Below, in pieces: positions 15,370 to 24,851 of a DNA stretch of 64,000 bases. Position 1 is the stretch's first letter. Each line of letters begins with the position of its first letter. The translations under genes and the position numbers were made by a program. Source of the stretch: Parabacteroides chongii (GTDB lineage: Bacteria > Bacteroidota > Bacteroidia > Bacteroidales > Tannerellaceae); NCBI RefSeq assembly GCF_029581355.1, contig NZ_CP120849.1, positions 5,915,381-5,979,380 of the forward strand, read 5' to 3'. The notes beneath the pieces were generated by a model. The model made no database searches. It saw only the letters and a list, made by a program, of their open reading frames with translations, and was not told the origin of the DNA.

Positions 15370-15657
15370 TTAATAACGTCTACGTCTGCGGTACTCACCG
15401 GCATACCTTCCGGTTCCCTTCACACCTCGTCTTTCGCCAAAACCATCTCCATCACGACCGCCACGTCTCCACATATCGCGAAAATCATCGTTGTCGTCAT
15501 CGTCGTCGTCACGAAAGCCCATACCGCCTTCCATTACTTTTCTCTTGCCATCTTTACAACCAAGCTTGTAGGCTTCTTCCATAGCCTCCATCAAGTCTTC
15601 GTCTTCGTAGGCATCAAATTCTCTGAAAAGCTCCTCTAGTTTTCTATATGATCCCAT
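15370..15657 (-). CDS. Hypothetical protein with Asp and Arg/Gly-rich tail
   Basis: 95 residues from ATG 15657. N-terminal half is acidic and helical (LEELFREFDAYEDEDLMEAM); then a run of aspartates (FRDDDDDDNDDF) and an Arg/Gly-rich C-terminus ending YRRRRRY. The tail is probably disordered and may bind DNA or a partner protein. Starts one base from the preceding stop. Confidence 0.55.
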   Translation of the reverse strand: MGSYRKLEELFREFDAYEDEDLMEAMEEAYKLGCKDGKRKVMEGGMGFRDDDDDDNDDFRDMWRRGGRDGDGFGERRGVKGTGRYAGEYRRRRRY

Positions 15658-15658
15658 A

Positions 15659-16210
15659 TTACGCTGTTTTTGATTTGTTAGTATTCTGTTGTTTTTCAAG
15701 AAGAAGAGATTTAAGTTCTTCAAATCCGCCACCAAACATTTTTTTCATCTCTGCAATCTCATTTTCCAAGCTCTGAATCTTACTTTCCTGCTCCTTCTCC
15801 TTTTTAAACTGGGGATTGAGTTGGTTAAGCATCAACTCACAATTGTCAATGATAGACTTGTGAGTTTCTATACTGCCTAATATCTGCTGGCTATTCTGAA
15901 GCATTGCGCTAATTTCCTGATTAATCATCATTTGATCACAAGACAGAACAAGTTTCTCACCGCTTTCCGGTTTATAATCAGCGATAGATTTATCAGCCGG
16001 CACAGAGGACAGCTTTACTGTATCGTCACCAACCTTGACTGATATGTCAATGATCATTTCGGGCTGCATAGGCGGATAACCATTGACCATACTCTGAGGT
16101 TTTGGTCTTAAATTACTTACACCTATAACACTTCCTATTTCACAAAACGGTTTTTCTGTCTTATGCAGGATGAAATATTGATTGCCTTCTCTAAGTTCCT
16201 TAAATGTCAT
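15659..16210 (-). CDS. Hypothetical virion-associated protein with coiled coil
   Basis: 183 residues. N-terminal 80 residues are beta-rich (YFILHKTEKPFCEIGSVIGV); residues about 125-165 are a coiled coil (KEKEQESKIQSLENEIAEMK). In the block of late genes downstream of lysis. Role unknown, structural role plausible. Confidence 0.55.
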   Translation of the reverse strand: MTFKELREGNQYFILHKTEKPFCEIGSVIGVSNLRPKPQSMVNGYPPMQPEMIIDISVKVGDDTVKLSSVPADKSIADYKPESGEKLVLSCDQMMINQEISAMLQNSQQILGSIETHKSIIDNCELMLNQLNPQFKKEKEQESKIQSLENEIAEMKKMFGGGFEELKSLLLEKQQNTNKSKTA

Positions 16211-16255
16211 TTTCTTCTTGATTTAAAAGAGAGCCGGGATAATCCCGGCATCTCA

Positions 16256-16777
16256 TTATTTACCCTTTGATACACTTGCTTCTGCCGGGGTGTTACTACC
16301 CTGAGCAGCCGGAGTAGGATTGTTTGAGGATTTTACGCCTAACAGGCGGAATATCCCCTGAGGCTTATTAAACCAAACAATGTGTTCCGTGTAACCACCT
16401 AATACCGGAGATCCGCTATTGGAATTAACAGGGACATTTACATCGCTGCCTATTACCTGTACATTATGGTGGTCAACCACCGGAATACGGTTTGTACCGA
16501 CTTGAGTGCTTTGCAATTGGACCGTAGTTGCATATCCGTTAGGCACAACAACGTTAACCGCATAAGAGGCCTCTGTAGTAGTAACCGGATATCTCACTCG
16601 CCAGATTAATACTCCTGCCTCAGGAAGAGCACACCATTCAAACGGATTTACCCCGAAATCAATTTGCGACTCTTCACCTGCCGAAGCAGTTACAATCTTT
16701 CCTGTCGTAGATAAGACATAGATTCCGTTCACGTCAACCCTGGGGACGCAAGCTCTTGTATTATATCTTGCTGTCAT
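16256..16777 (-). CDS. Hypothetical structural-type protein
   Basis: 173 residues, beta-rich with many Val/Thr/Asn, for example YAVNVVVPNGYATTVQLQST and NVQVIGSDVNVPVNS, and a low-complexity C-terminus (NPTPAAQGSNTPAEASVSKG). Composition suits a virion surface or decoration protein. No family recognised. Confidence 0.5.
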   Translation of the reverse strand: MTARYNTRACVPRVDVNGIYVLSTTGKIVTASAGEESQIDFGVNPFEWCALPEAGVLIWRVRYPVTTTEASYAVNVVVPNGYATTVQLQSTQVGTNRIPVVDHHNVQVIGSDVNVPVNSNSGSPVLGGYTEHIVWFNKPQGIFRLLGVKSSNNPTPAAQGSNTPAEASVSKGK

Positions 16778-16789
16778 ACTGTCCCCTCC

Positions 16790-17677
16790 TTACACTAAGC
16801 CGTTATAAGCGCAACCACATCCTTCACGGGTAACCTGTACCTGCATAGGATTGCAACAGTTCGGATTCGGAACGAAATAAGCAGGAATAGGACACGGAGA
16901 CTTAAGCTGAGACACAATGTTAGCAGTCTGAGCAGCCTGAGAAATACCCAACTCCAGTGCAGATTTTTCTTGACGCAATGTGTCAATCTTGCTCTGCATT
17001 TCACGCATTTCTAACTGACAGAATTTGTCATTGATGATCTGAGTCTGAGCGTCAATTTTGGCACCCAAAATGTTAAACTGAGTGTTAGCATTACCTGTCA
17101 GAGTATTAGTCTGATTTACAATTGCCAGCTGGCTCTCGTAACCCTGTGTGGTGATAGCGTTACGAACATCGCAGCAGCACGATGCAATTTGACTCAACAA
17201 CTGATTGTTACCGGACTGAACAGCATTAATAATCTGCTGGGAAGACAAGCCCACCTGATTTCCTACATTCTGAATTTGTCCTTGAATCTGACAGATTGCA
17301 TTTTGTAATTGCTGTGTAGAACAATTAAGAGAACTTGACAACTGGCTTATTGCCTGTCCATTGCCTTGAATTGCGTTCATAAGAAGTTCACGTCCGGCGT
17401 CATTGTTAAGTTCTGCCGGTAAACCGCCGCCGTTACGGTTATTGCCGAATCCATTGCCCCAACCGCCAAAAAGGAAGAATAACAAAATGATCCAAATCCA
17501 AGATGCCTCCCCTCCCCATGCTCCTTTATTATTGTTAGCTTGGGTTAACATAGCTGCAAGATTCGGGTCAATACCCTTGTTGCCGCCTAAAAGACCAGGA
17601 AGAAAAGCCATGACATCAAATTTACTTCCACCGGAATTTCCACCTTCGGGAGTACCGATAAAATAATTTCTATCCAT
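16790..17677 (-). CDS. Hypothetical virion protein with one membrane-like segment
   Basis: 295 residues from ATG 17677. Gly/Asn-rich N-terminus, a strongly hydrophobic segment SWIWIILLFFLFGGWG near residue 65, then a long Gln/Asn-rich helical region (QQLQNAICQIQGQIQNVGNQ) and a Cys-rich end (CCNPMQVQVTREGCGCAY). The hydrophobic span could insert in a membrane during infection or assembly. Conserved in gut phages but of unknown role, to my recollection. Confidence 0.55.
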   Translation of the reverse strand: MDRNYFIGTPEGGNSGGSKFDVMAFLPGLLGGNKGIDPNLAAMLTQANNNKGAWGGEASWIWIILLFFLFGGWGNGFGNNRNGGGLPAELNNDAGRELLMNAIQGNGQAISQLSSSLNCSTQQLQNAICQIQGQIQNVGNQVGLSSQQIINAVQSGNNQLLSQIASCCCDVRNAITTQGYESQLAIVNQTNTLTGNANTQFNILGAKIDAQTQIINDKFCQLEMREMQSKIDTLRQEKSALELGISQAAQTANIVSQLKSPCPIPAYFVPNPNCCNPMQVQVTREGCGCAYNGLV

Positions 17678-17753
17678 TTTAAATATCTTTATTGTTATGA
17701 TCAGCACTATTTCTGACCACAACAAAGCTACGGATAGCGTATTACTTCATAAA

Positions 17754-18047
17754 CTAATGATTTCCTGCCGTTTTCTTTATATTTTCATATTGTATTCTCA
17801 ACATCTTCCCAGCCCGTAATCGGTCGGAAAAACTTGATAAAATATAGTTTATTGACCGCTTGGTTTTACATACATACAATGCTATCTGAGAAGGGTAAAA
17901 GCCCCTTTCATGAAGAAGATACACAAGTAAATAACGAGCATCTACAACATCTGTCTCCTTACTGCCCGACAAAATGTCGCTGGTAGAGATTTCGGTTTCT
18001 TCTGAAACTAATCTTAATATTTTGGCAAAGATTTCTGATTTACACAT
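17754..18047 (-). CDS. DnaA domain IV-like protein (stand-alone)
   Basis: 97 residues with the layout of the DnaA C-terminal DNA-binding domain: TEISTSDILSGSKETDVVDARYLLVYLL, then RGFYPSQIALYVCKTKRSINYIL broken by Cys. In DnaA this domain reads DnaA boxes. Here it lacks the ATPase part, so it may act as a regulator or decoy. It lies directly downstream of the structured RNA region at 18077-18225. Confidence 0.6.
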   Translation of the reverse strand: MCKSEIFAKILRLVSEETEISTSDILSGSKETDVVDARYLLVYLLHERGFYPSQIALYVCKTKRSINYILSSFSDRLRAGKMLRIQYENIKKTAGNH

Positions 18048-18066
18048 ATGTTTTAAATTTTAGTTA

Positions 18067-18075
18067 TATCTTTGC
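18067..18075 (+). promoter_or_regulatory. -7 promoter element for candidate small RNA
   Basis: TATCTTTGC fits TAnnTTTGY and points rightward, against the surrounding leftward late operon. Expected start of transcription is at about 18080, at the base of the inverted repeats. The -33 region is not a clear match. Confidence 0.4.
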
Positions 18076-18076
18076 C

Positions 18077-18225
18077 TTGCCGCATAAAAACTTACAAGTA
18101 AACGCAACAAAGCGCAGAATCTCAATGTTGAAGATATTAAAGCCTCCAACGTGCGGGATTCTGCGCTTGTGTATCAGTTTTTATGTGGCAATTTAAACGG
18201 ATACGTTGGGGGCTTTTATTTTAAT
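18077..18225 (+). ncRNA. Candidate pseudoknotted small RNA (A-B-C-B'-A'-C' repeats)
   Basis: Three nested or interlocked complementary pairs. A 18077-18092 pairs with A' 18176-18191 (16 bp, one G-U). Inside it, B 18110-18121 pairs with B' 18157-18168 (12 bp, perfect). In the loop of B, C 18139-18152 is complementary to C' 18203-18216 (14 bp, one G-U), which lies beyond A'. C-C' therefore crosses A and B, giving a pseudoknot or two exclusive folds. C' is followed by TTTTATTTTAATT, so C-C' could also act as a terminator stem. Both G-T mismatches are wobble pairs on the plus strand, but would be A-C on the minus strand, so the plus strand is the likely RNA. Confidence 0.5.
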
Positions 18226-18258
18226 TCCCAGCCCCAAAGGAATGATTATGAACAAAAG

Positions 18259-18657
18259 CTATTTCTTTAGCTTGTAGATCATTTTACCAAATACAACCAT
18301 GACAATTACAACAACAGCAATGATAGCATGTCCTCCATAATTTACTTTAGTTTGTTCCCAACGAGTTAAACTTTTTTCTACCGGATAAGGAACGCTAATA
18401 GAATCTGTCTTATTTATATACAGCGTATCTACCCTATCCTTGTATTTATAGACATATCTGTACCGGTATTCAGTAACGGTATCGCCCTTTTGATTAATAA
18501 GTATAGAATCGTGAACAAAAACGCTGTCTAATTGAAGTGAACTAAGATATATACTATCTGTTCTAACCGTTTCTACTGGCACGTATTGGACTACAGAACG
18601 ACAAGAATATAATCCTGCCATCATTAAAAGAATCAATATGATGTAACAAGGTTTCAT
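18259..18657 (-). CDS. Unimolecular spanin (u-spanin)
   Basis: 132 residues with both ends membrane-bound: an N-terminal lipoprotein signal (MKPCYIILILLMMAGLYSC, lipobox LYSC, Cys19) and a C-terminal transmembrane segment (HAIIAVVVIVMVVFGKMIY) followed by a short basic tail KLKK. Between them is a periplasmic beta/Tyr-rich region. This topology defines u-spanins, which fuse inner and outer membranes in the last lysis step. It lies directly downstream of endolysin and holin. Confidence 0.8.
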   Translation of the reverse strand: MKPCYIILILLMMAGLYSCRSVVQYVPVETVRTDSIYLSSLQLDSVFVHDSILINQKGDTVTEYRYRYVYKYKDRVDTLYINKTDSISVPYPVEKSLTRWEQTKVNYGGHAIIAVVVIVMVVFGKMIYKLKK

Positions 18658-19061
18658 TGTTTGATAATTATTTGTTTCCGTTGTGCACCTTCGAGTTTTA
18701 ATGACACATGCAGGAAATTCTTTTTCCGATAAAGAATAGCCTGGTCGAAAGGTAATCCGGATTCTTCCAGCACTTCCAGTAAGTCTCCAGCCTTCCCACT
18801 AATGCTCAAATCAGCAGCTTCGCCTTTAATGTGCAGGCTTGTCAGTACACCTCCTACTGCCTTATTCAACTCCGGGCATCTGTAGCCTGAATTAATAGAT
18901 ATAGGTTTGCCGATAGCTTCCCGAAGCGGCTGCAGAAGCTTAACACAAAGGTTCATCATAGCAAGCCGCTCACGTGTGCCAGGTTCGTTCTTGATACCTT
19001 TAGCGACAGCTGTATCACTATGGATAAACTCCTCTAGAGTAAAATTATCTGTAATGTTCAT
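18654..19061 (-). CDS. Endolysin, peptidase M15 (D-Ala-D-Ala carboxypeptidase-like)
   Basis: 135 residues, the M15_3 type: TLEEFIHSDTAVAKGI, INSGYRCPELNKAVGG, SLHIKGEAADLSI and FLHVSL. The His and Asp of SxHxxGxAAD and the last His form the zinc site; the enzyme cleaves peptide cross-links in peptidoglycan. No signal peptide, so release depends on the holin just upstream. Starts in a 4-base overlap with the holin gene and ends in a 4-base overlap with the spanin gene. Confidence 0.88.
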   Translation of the reverse strand: MNITDNFTLEEFIHSDTAVAKGIKNEPGTRERLAMMNLCVKLLQPLREAIGKPISINSGYRCPELNKAVGGVLTSLHIKGEAADLSISGKAGDLLEVLEESGLPFDQAILYRKKNFLHVSLKLEGAQRKQIIIKQ

Positions 19062-19531
19062 CTCTTATCCTCCTTTTCTTTAGCATTAATCAAAGCCTCA
19101 GTAAAAGCTTCTTTCAGCATATCTTTGTTTAATACACTGCCTAATAAAGCGGCTGACTTTATAGCCTGTCTGCGCTGTTTTGCATCAGCCTTTTCCCATA
19201 TGGATCGTATCTCCGTAATAAGGATAAAAACCGTTATGAGAGACGTAAATACGGGGATGTTGGTTAAAAATGGAATATGTATAAACTCCCAAAATTGACA
19301 AACATAACAAACTGCATCTATGCTCCATGCAATGCATATGCTGCCAGCATACAAGATAAATTTGCTAACTGTCCGGCGCATCCCGTAAGAATTACGGTCC
19401 TCTCCTCGTAGTTTTGCTTTATAATAACCGGATGCGAAGTCCCAGCTCATAGCGAATAGGACAAGTACCATTTCGAATATGGAAATTATAAGCATATTTC
19501 TCATTTCCCAAATCATTTTAAATACCTCCAT
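19058..19531 (-). CDS. Holin
   Basis: 157 residues. MSWDFASGYYKAKLRGEDRNS preceded and followed by hydrophobic segments resembles the phage holin 4 family (TcdE/Cph1 type); three to four membrane spans (about 12-32, 58-80, 88-112) and a charged C-terminal tail (LINAKEKEDKR). It would permeabilise the inner membrane and release the M15 endolysin. Confidence 0.78.
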   Translation of the reverse strand: MEVFKMIWEMRNMLIISIFEMVLVLFAMSWDFASGYYKAKLRGEDRNSYGMRRTVSKFILYAGSICIAWSIDAVCYVCQFWEFIHIPFLTNIPVFTSLITVFILITEIRSIWEKADAKQRRQAIKSAALLGSVLNKDMLKEAFTEALINAKEKEDKR

Positions 19532-19554
19532 TTGTCGATCATTTTGTTAATAAG

Positions 19555-20070
19555 TTAGTTAGTATACTTAATCAATAAACTTAAATACGTAGACAGGAAT
19601 GCTGCTATCTCAACCCAAAACATAGGCTTACTCTGATAAAATTTATACCAAAAGCCACTTTCTTTTTCCTTGACCATAAATAATGCAGTATATCCAAGAT
19701 ATGCCAGCCATACAACAAGCATGTACCAAGCATTAAACGCCACCCATAACTGCGATCCCACAATACACATTATAGCTCCAGCTGTATGTATTTTGCCCTC
19801 GTAGCTATCCTTAAAATTAGGTGCCGCCCCAACAAGCAACATCCCCGCACAAGCAATAAAAGCCATAAACTCCGTATTCGTTTTGCTTGTTTCCAGGATT
19901 GCAGGCATAAGCATACCCGCTGTCAGCCACATTGTTGCCATAAACCAATACGGATGCTTTAACTTATAAAAAGTTGCGCTTATCGAATAAGGCACACCTT
20001 TTTGTTTGATACATACCGCCGTTGTGTAAGCGGATATTACAAAAATTGATAATAGTACTAATACTCCCAT
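19555..20070 (-). CDS. Multi-span membrane protein next to holin
   Basis: 171 residues with about five hydrophobic segments (N-terminal LVLLSIFVISAYT; FMATMWLTAGMLMPAI; FMAFIACAGMLLVGA; IMCIVGSQLWVAFNAWYMLVV; FWVEIAAFLSTYLSLLI). No family recognised. Placement beside the holin suggests a role in lysis timing, such as an antiholin or second holin; this is inferred. Confidence 0.55.
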   Translation of the reverse strand: MGVLVLLSIFVISAYTTAVCIKQKGVPYSISATFYKLKHPYWFMATMWLTAGMLMPAILETSKTNTEFMAFIACAGMLLVGAAPNFKDSYEGKIHTAGAIMCIVGSQLWVAFNAWYMLVVWLAYLGYTALFMVKEKESGFWYKFYQSKPMFWVEIAAFLSTYLSLLIKYTN

Positions 20071-20155
20071 AGCTTTTTAAGATTTAAACGTTATATTTGT
20101 ATTACAGATTCATGATTGTACCGTTTTGAGCCGGGAGGTTCAGGCGGTATTTTTT

Positions 20156-21214
20156 TTAGTGTACCAGCCTTACATTGTTTGTCAAATCCTTGAGCTTTGA
20201 GTAAACTGGGTAAGTTGACCCGATAAAGCAATAGTATTTATTCCTTACGCCATCGTCCAGCTCCGTGTAATACTTGCCTTGTTCCAGTGTCATGCCTGGC
20301 TCGTACAGCTTAGGGTCAAATTCTGTCCCTTCGTGGTTTTCGTCTATACGCTCATACAGCGCCGCCGTATCAACAGACGGAGGGTATATCTCTAGTACGG
20401 GATTAACCGGTTGTCTGACCTTCCATAGCCAGTCATTGTATAATACCCTGTTGCCGGTTTCCAGTTTGCCCCCGATAAAGTCTTTCCATTCCGCATGAGC
20501 ATATTTGCGCGTGATAGCAACCGGATCATCCATCGACATAGCAGATACAGCCATTCGATTCAGCTTCATAACCTGTACTTCGGGATCATGCGAATCCTTG
20601 TAATCGATTGCAGACTGTAGTTCTTCCGTTGTTCGATTAATGATATCCGGATATCCGGTGACTACGATTGCTTCTACCTCTTCGACGGTTGTAGCATCTT
20701 CAACGGACTTCAGCAACGCTTGCGTAACAACATTGCATTCGTCGTCATAGTCTGCCATTTCGCTAATAGCTGTAATTACGATATTTGACGGATAAGCAAT
20801 AGAATTTATCACAACACTGCTTTTACGGCTGCATTTGTCTTTCATGTTCAGCCGGTCGTAAATATAGATATCGTTTCCATCCAGGTAGTAATGACGCATA
20901 TCCGAATTGTACACTTCCTGCCGTTTCGCCGTTTTAGCAGCCTGTAATAGCTCTCCTGGGGTTGGTTCCGGCTCCGGTTCCGGTTCTGTCATATGCATAT
21001 TATAAACCTCTTCCGGCGTTGCTTCGGGATTGGCTTGTTTAAATGCTATTTGATCTGCGCTTAACAATATCCATGCCCCGTTTTTATAATCATCTAGGGT
21101 TTCTCCTAAATAATGGCTATTCGGATCAAGTTTTTCATTTTGCCCAACATAGACGCCTGCTGCATCTTTGTTGATATACCAAAATTTGTAATCGTCAAAA
21201 TTTATTGTTTTCAT
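20156..21214 (-). CDS. Tail fibre-associated protein
   Basis: 352 residues. A short N-terminal domain (MKTINFDDYKFWYINKDAAG), a Pro/Glu linker (MTEPEPEPEPTPGELLQAAK), a middle part with an all-alpha and beta mix, and a C-terminal module containing NDWLWKVRQ, HEGTEFDPKLYEPGMTLEQG and KYYTELDDG. The last module is also present in the protein at 40628-41287 (LNDVLWECVKDHTTQ, HAGTMEDPIPY, KYYTQDGVLYLC) and is chitin-binding-like in layout, so it may bind surface sugars. Position after the LamG and fibre genes supports a tail fibre or fibre-assembly role. Confidence 0.55.
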   Translation of the reverse strand: MKTINFDDYKFWYINKDAAGVYVGQNEKLDPNSHYLGETLDDYKNGAWILLSADQIAFKQANPEATPEEVYNMHMTEPEPEPEPTPGELLQAAKTAKRQEVYNSDMRHYYLDGNDIYIYDRLNMKDKCSRKSSVVINSIAYPSNIVITAISEMADYDDECNVVTQALLKSVEDATTVEEVEAIVVTGYPDIINRTTEELQSAIDYKDSHDPEVQVMKLNRMAVSAMSMDDPVAITRKYAHAEWKDFIGGKLETGNRVLYNDWLWKVRQPVNPVLEIYPPSVDTAALYERIDENHEGTEFDPKLYEPGMTLEQGKYYTELDDGVRNKYYCFIGSTYPVYSKLKDLTNNVRLVH

Positions 21215-21231
21215 ATCATGTTATTTATATT

Positions 21232-22041
21232 TTAATAAGGAGATGTAGGAGGTGTAAAACTAGAAGTCCATAGAGCCGTTTTAGTGATGTGAAACTCATC
21301 TATGGCTGTATACCGGGGTCTAAGTGTCAACGTCGTTGCAGATAGTGTAACGCCACTTTGATAATAATCCTGTACCAATGATCCATTTATAAACATATAC
21401 CAATAACTTCCACTTCTTACAATAGCAACATGTATCCATGTAGATGTCGGCAATGTAGACGATGCAGTCATGTTAACAGTATTCCCCGATTTAATAGTAT
21501 AAAATCTCAGATTTCTTCCTGATGAGCTGCCGTCTATGTTAAAGGCTCCCGTTGTACCATCATTCCCAGTTTCTGCATATTTTTGATATTCTACACTTTG
21601 ATACCGGTACATCCAAAAGTCTATTGTAAAATTGGAAGACCCAATATTATTAATAACGCCTTGTACATAATTGGCATCAACTGATCCGCATCTGAAAGCC
21701 TGTCCGAATTTGCCGGACACGTACCAAGGATCAGTTGAACTCATGGACGAATTACCCGAAGCATCCGTTACATTACCGTCTAAATGCAACAACAACATAC
21801 TCGAAGAAGACAGAACAATTGACAATGTCTGATTACCCGTAACAGTAACCGACCCCGACCTGCTTGTATACCCCGACTTACTCGCTGAATATGAATAAGT
21901 CCCTTTCTTTAACTCGTAATACGCATATCCGGAACTATTGGCTGTTTGAGATACGCCATTGACTACGACGGTCGCACCAGCAGTTGTATATACCGTAAGG
22001 GTATACTTTACTCCTGTCATTAACAATCTCCTTCTCATCAT
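21232..22041 (-). CDS. LamG-like receptor-binding protein with N-terminal PEGA-like domain
   Basis: 269 residues. Residues about 10-75 form a small beta domain ([37 protein letters not shown]) of PEGA type. The rest is a concanavalin A/LamG-like lectin fold: [15 protein letters not shown], then [32 protein letters not shown], and [12 protein letters not shown]. Such domains bind glycans; here probably capsular polysaccharide. Overlaps the tail fibre gene by 4 bases. Confidence 0.72.
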   Translation of the reverse strand: MMRRRLLMTGVKYTLTVYTTAGATVVVNGVSQTANSSGYAYYELKKGTYSYSASKSGYTSRSGSVTVTGNQTLSIVLSSSSMLLLHLDGNVTDASGNSSMSSTDPWYVSGKFGQAFRCGSVDANYVQGVINNIGSSNFTIDFWMYRYQSVEYQKYAETGNDGTTGAFNIDGSSSGRNLRFYTIKSGNTVNMTASSTLPTSTWIHVAIVRSGSYWYMFINGSLVQDYYQSGVTLSATTLTLRPRYTAIDEFHITKTALWTSSFTPPTSPY

Positions 22042-24386
22042 TCAGGTCCTCCTGCCCTTATACTGTATTTGCCCGATGCATAGCAATACACATTTATCTC
22101 TATCAAATCCTTACCCGAAGTACCGGATACTACAATCGAGCTGCCGGACATAGATTGATATGACCCGGAAGTAGGCAACGTTATAGTCCTGTCGGTGGAA
22201 CCGGAGTTGTATACGAAAATATGCAATGACTGTCCAGGTTGAAGACCGGAAGCAACAGACAGGGTTTGATTCGAATTAATAGAAGCATACACTGTATGCT
22301 TTGTTACAGGCACACTTGACAACGATGATACTGTTGCATACCCTGTCTCAAAATCTAGCAATTTCTTATCAGCAGCAGACATAAGCCCGTTCGCTGACTG
22401 GGTGGCAACCGAATATGTAGTATTAGGAGGCGTAGCCCATGTCCCGTCAGCCCGCATAAACGTTGTAGTACTTCCTGTAAGCTGTCTTAACAGACCCGGG
22501 GCAGTCGTGCCGGCAAGGTCGTAGGTTGTGTTCGTATCCGTCCACGGCACCTCTACGTAAGCCTTACTATCTGCGTCCAGCTGTACGGGATATGTCTTGC
22601 CGGCAGCTGCGTAGCCTACTTTTATGCCTCCTAGCGCGGCAGATGTGGCGGCAGGAAGGGTGTAATCGCCTCCTACTTCTTTGTATGTGCCGTCGTTCAT
22701 GAGGGCTTTGGTGCCGTCACCTTGATTTGTAAATACAAGTTGTGGGTCCCATTCGTTTGTATTTGGTAAATCAAATTTGATTATATTTCTTTTCTCCTGC
22801 TTATTACCATTTTTATCTATGCTTCCTATATATAATTTGATACTTTCGTCGTACTCTGTCATTCCTGCTGGTGCACCTTGCCGAAATGCCAAATAAGAAA
22901 CAAATTTTGTTCCATCGGGGCTATATGTTTCTTCCCATGATACAGGACAACATCCTTTTCCATCTGTATACAATATAGGGACTTTATTTGATATACACTT
23001 AGATATATCTTTGTATTGCTGTTTTAGAGTGTCAGTGTTTGTACCCCATCCAACAAGGTCATTAATGGCAGTAGGTAAATCCTCTAAAGGTATTCCGGAT
23101 ATCTCTATTGTGAAATTATTAGACTGAGCCTCCAACAGCATCATTACAGATTTAATATTATTTTCAAAATCAAGAAAATAAAGAAATACTATTTTACCAT
23201 AACCTGCAACGTCTTGCGCCATATGGATTAATATATCAGTAACCGCAACATAAGTACCTTCTTCTTCTGACATTTCTGTTTTAACGACAACCTTTTGACC
23301 TCTTTGTAATGCATTGAATAAATTATTAAATCCTTCAATACCTCCCAAAGCCGCACTTATCTCATCAGAAGTAGATTCGTTTGTCAAATCCAGCAACGAT
23401 GCTGATATTTCATAACTGCCTGCCTCTACCTCCGACCACGCCCCGTTCTTTCTAGCATATTGCCTTCCGTCCTCCGGTGCCTCCTGCACATACCCCGACA
23501 AATCAACCTGCGTACTGCCTATGTGCTCAGGCTTACCGTCGACAAAGATATACTCGTCATAGATATCGTTTTCACTAGCCACCTTAGGGACAAGGTAGAT
23601 AATATTACTTTCACCGGCTTCCGGCAAGGATTCCACCTTCTGCAGCTTAACACTGTTCAGATTAGATATCAATGTCCGTACTTCTTCCTGAGTATAGACT
23701 TCACTCTTGATATAGTAGTTGGCAAGGTCGTTAACTGCTTTGGTAATATATCCGCTGTCATTAGTCAGATCGCTGGTCTTAGTAGGCCCTACGTACTCGA
23801 CCATCTCCACTTCGGAGCTACCGTCTGACACCGGAGACAATAGATACTTCGTTCCTGCTTTAACGTTAGTGACACTTGCCAGCAAGTTACCTGATCCCTC
23901 ACCCGGTGCCCCTTTCTGTCCTCTAGGGATAGAAAAGTTAAGAGTGTACATAGGATTGCCTTCAGGAGTTTCTCCGTTAGGTATGATTTCTACATCTGCC
24001 GGTTCTGTTGGTTCTACAGTAGTTACGGTTCCGGATTCAAACACCGGAGGCTGTCCGTCCTTGCCTTTGGGCAAAGTCAGATTAAGCACGTATTTCGGGT
24101 TACCGTTTTCGTCTACGCCATTTTCGGTGAAGCTTCCCGACGGAGTGTCTCCGGATTGGGCATTGACGGACTCCAAGACGGGAGTTTTTCCGTCTGTACC
24201 ATCTTTCCCATCCGTACCATCGTTGCCCTTGGGACCTTTAAGTTTAGCCAATTGCTCTTCGGTAAAGTCGCTATAAGTGAAAGGGTCGCCTTTATCTCCT
24301 TTCATTTGCGCTAGTATGTCGCTAGGTACACCACGCCAAAAAGCTGCAATGTCCTCTTCGGTCAAATCGGAAAACTTTAACTTCAA
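22038..24386 (-). CDS. Tail fibre protein with collagen-like repeats
   Basis: About 782 residues. Collagen-like Gly-X-Y blocks lie near the N-terminus ([41 protein letters not shown]), followed by a long beta-rich shaft and Ser/Thr/Asn-rich tip. The first residues ([19 protein letters not shown]) read into the frame of the ORF at 24392-24845 once an indel at about 24400 is removed, so the two are probably one fibre of about 930 residues. Fibres of this kind determine host range. Confidence 0.7.
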   Translation of the reverse strand: MKLKFSDLTEEDIAAFWRGVPSDILAQMKGDKGDPFTYSDFTEEQLAKLKGPKGNDGTDGKDGTDGKTPVLESVNAQSGDTPSGSFTENGVDENGNPKYVLNLTLPKGKDGQPPVFESGTVTTVEPTEPADVEIIPNGETPEGNPMYTLNFSIPRGQKGAPGEGSGNLLASVTNVKAGTKYLLSPVSDGSSEVEMVEYVGPTKTSDLTNDSGYITKAVNDLANYYIKSEVYTQEEVRTLISNLNSVKLQKVESLPEAGESNIIYLVPKVASENDIYDEYIFVDGKPEHIGSTQVDLSGYVQEAPEDGRQYARKNGAWSEVEAGSYEISASLLDLTNESTSDEISAALGGIEGFNNLFNALQRGQKVVVKTEMSEEEGTYVAVTDILIHMAQDVAGYGKIVFLYFLDFENNIKSVMMLLEAQSNNFTIEISGIPLEDLPTAINDLVGWGTNTDTLKQQYKDISKCISNKVPILYTDGKGCCPVSWEETYSPDGTKFVSYLAFRQGAPAGMTEYDESIKLYIGSIDKNGNKQEKRNIIKFDLPNTNEWDPQLVFTNQGDGTKALMNDGTYKEVGGDYTLPAATSAALGGIKVGYAAAGKTYPVQLDADSKAYVEVPWTDTNTTYDLAGTTAPGLLRQLTGSTTTFMRADGTWATPPNTTYSVATQSANGLMSAADKKLLDFETGYATVSSLSSVPVTKHTVYASINSNQTLSVASGLQPGQSLHIFVYNSGSTDRTITLPTSGSYQSMSGSSIVVSGTSGKDLIEINVYCYASGKYSIRAGGPE

Positions 24387-24391
24387 GTCGT

Positions 24392-24845
24392 CTATAGAGA
24401 CAGCGTACGCCAGCTTTCATCTCCTTCCGACTTATATTTCCACTCCAAACCGGTTGCACCTTTCCGGAACTCAGCAGTATCACCAGGATCGCCCTTTTAA
24501 CAGGCTAAGACTGACCAATGTCTTCCATTCAGTGGGTTCCAAATCACTGCCGGAGACACCGACATACCGCCACTGGATGGCCGTTCTTCCTTCGTCGACC
24601 TGTAACTCTACCTCACGTCCGTTTACTCCTTTCAATGTAGACACAGCAACGCGTACCAGTTTATAAGCATTACCCATAACCTGGAATACAGGCAAAGAGG
24701 TAATGCCGGTCAACGATGCCACCTCTTCCCATTGCCCGGGGTCCTTGGAATTTGTTCCGATCAACTTGGTCACCTCGGTGGCTATCTGAGCCATGATCTC
24801 GGGAGTGATCGTATTATCGGGTATGATGATGTCTCCTGCTACCAT
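24392..24845 (-). CDS. N-terminal part of the tail fibre (frameshifted)
   Basis: ATG at 24845 opens 115 residues ([20 protein letters not shown]) in the first frame; near 24497 a homopolymer indel shifts the frame, after which [20 protein letters not shown] continues to a stop at 24392-24394. The collagen-like KGDPGD is a typical fibre element. A second indel at about 24400 separates it from the 22038-24386 ORF. Confidence 0.55.
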
Positions 24846-24851
24846 AATCGA

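Noticed and set aside
18077-18225. Packaging site or replication origin
   Set aside because: Large dyads and the DnaA-like neighbour allow it, but G-U wobble pairing on one strand and a matching promoter favour an RNA; no DnaA-box array was seen.
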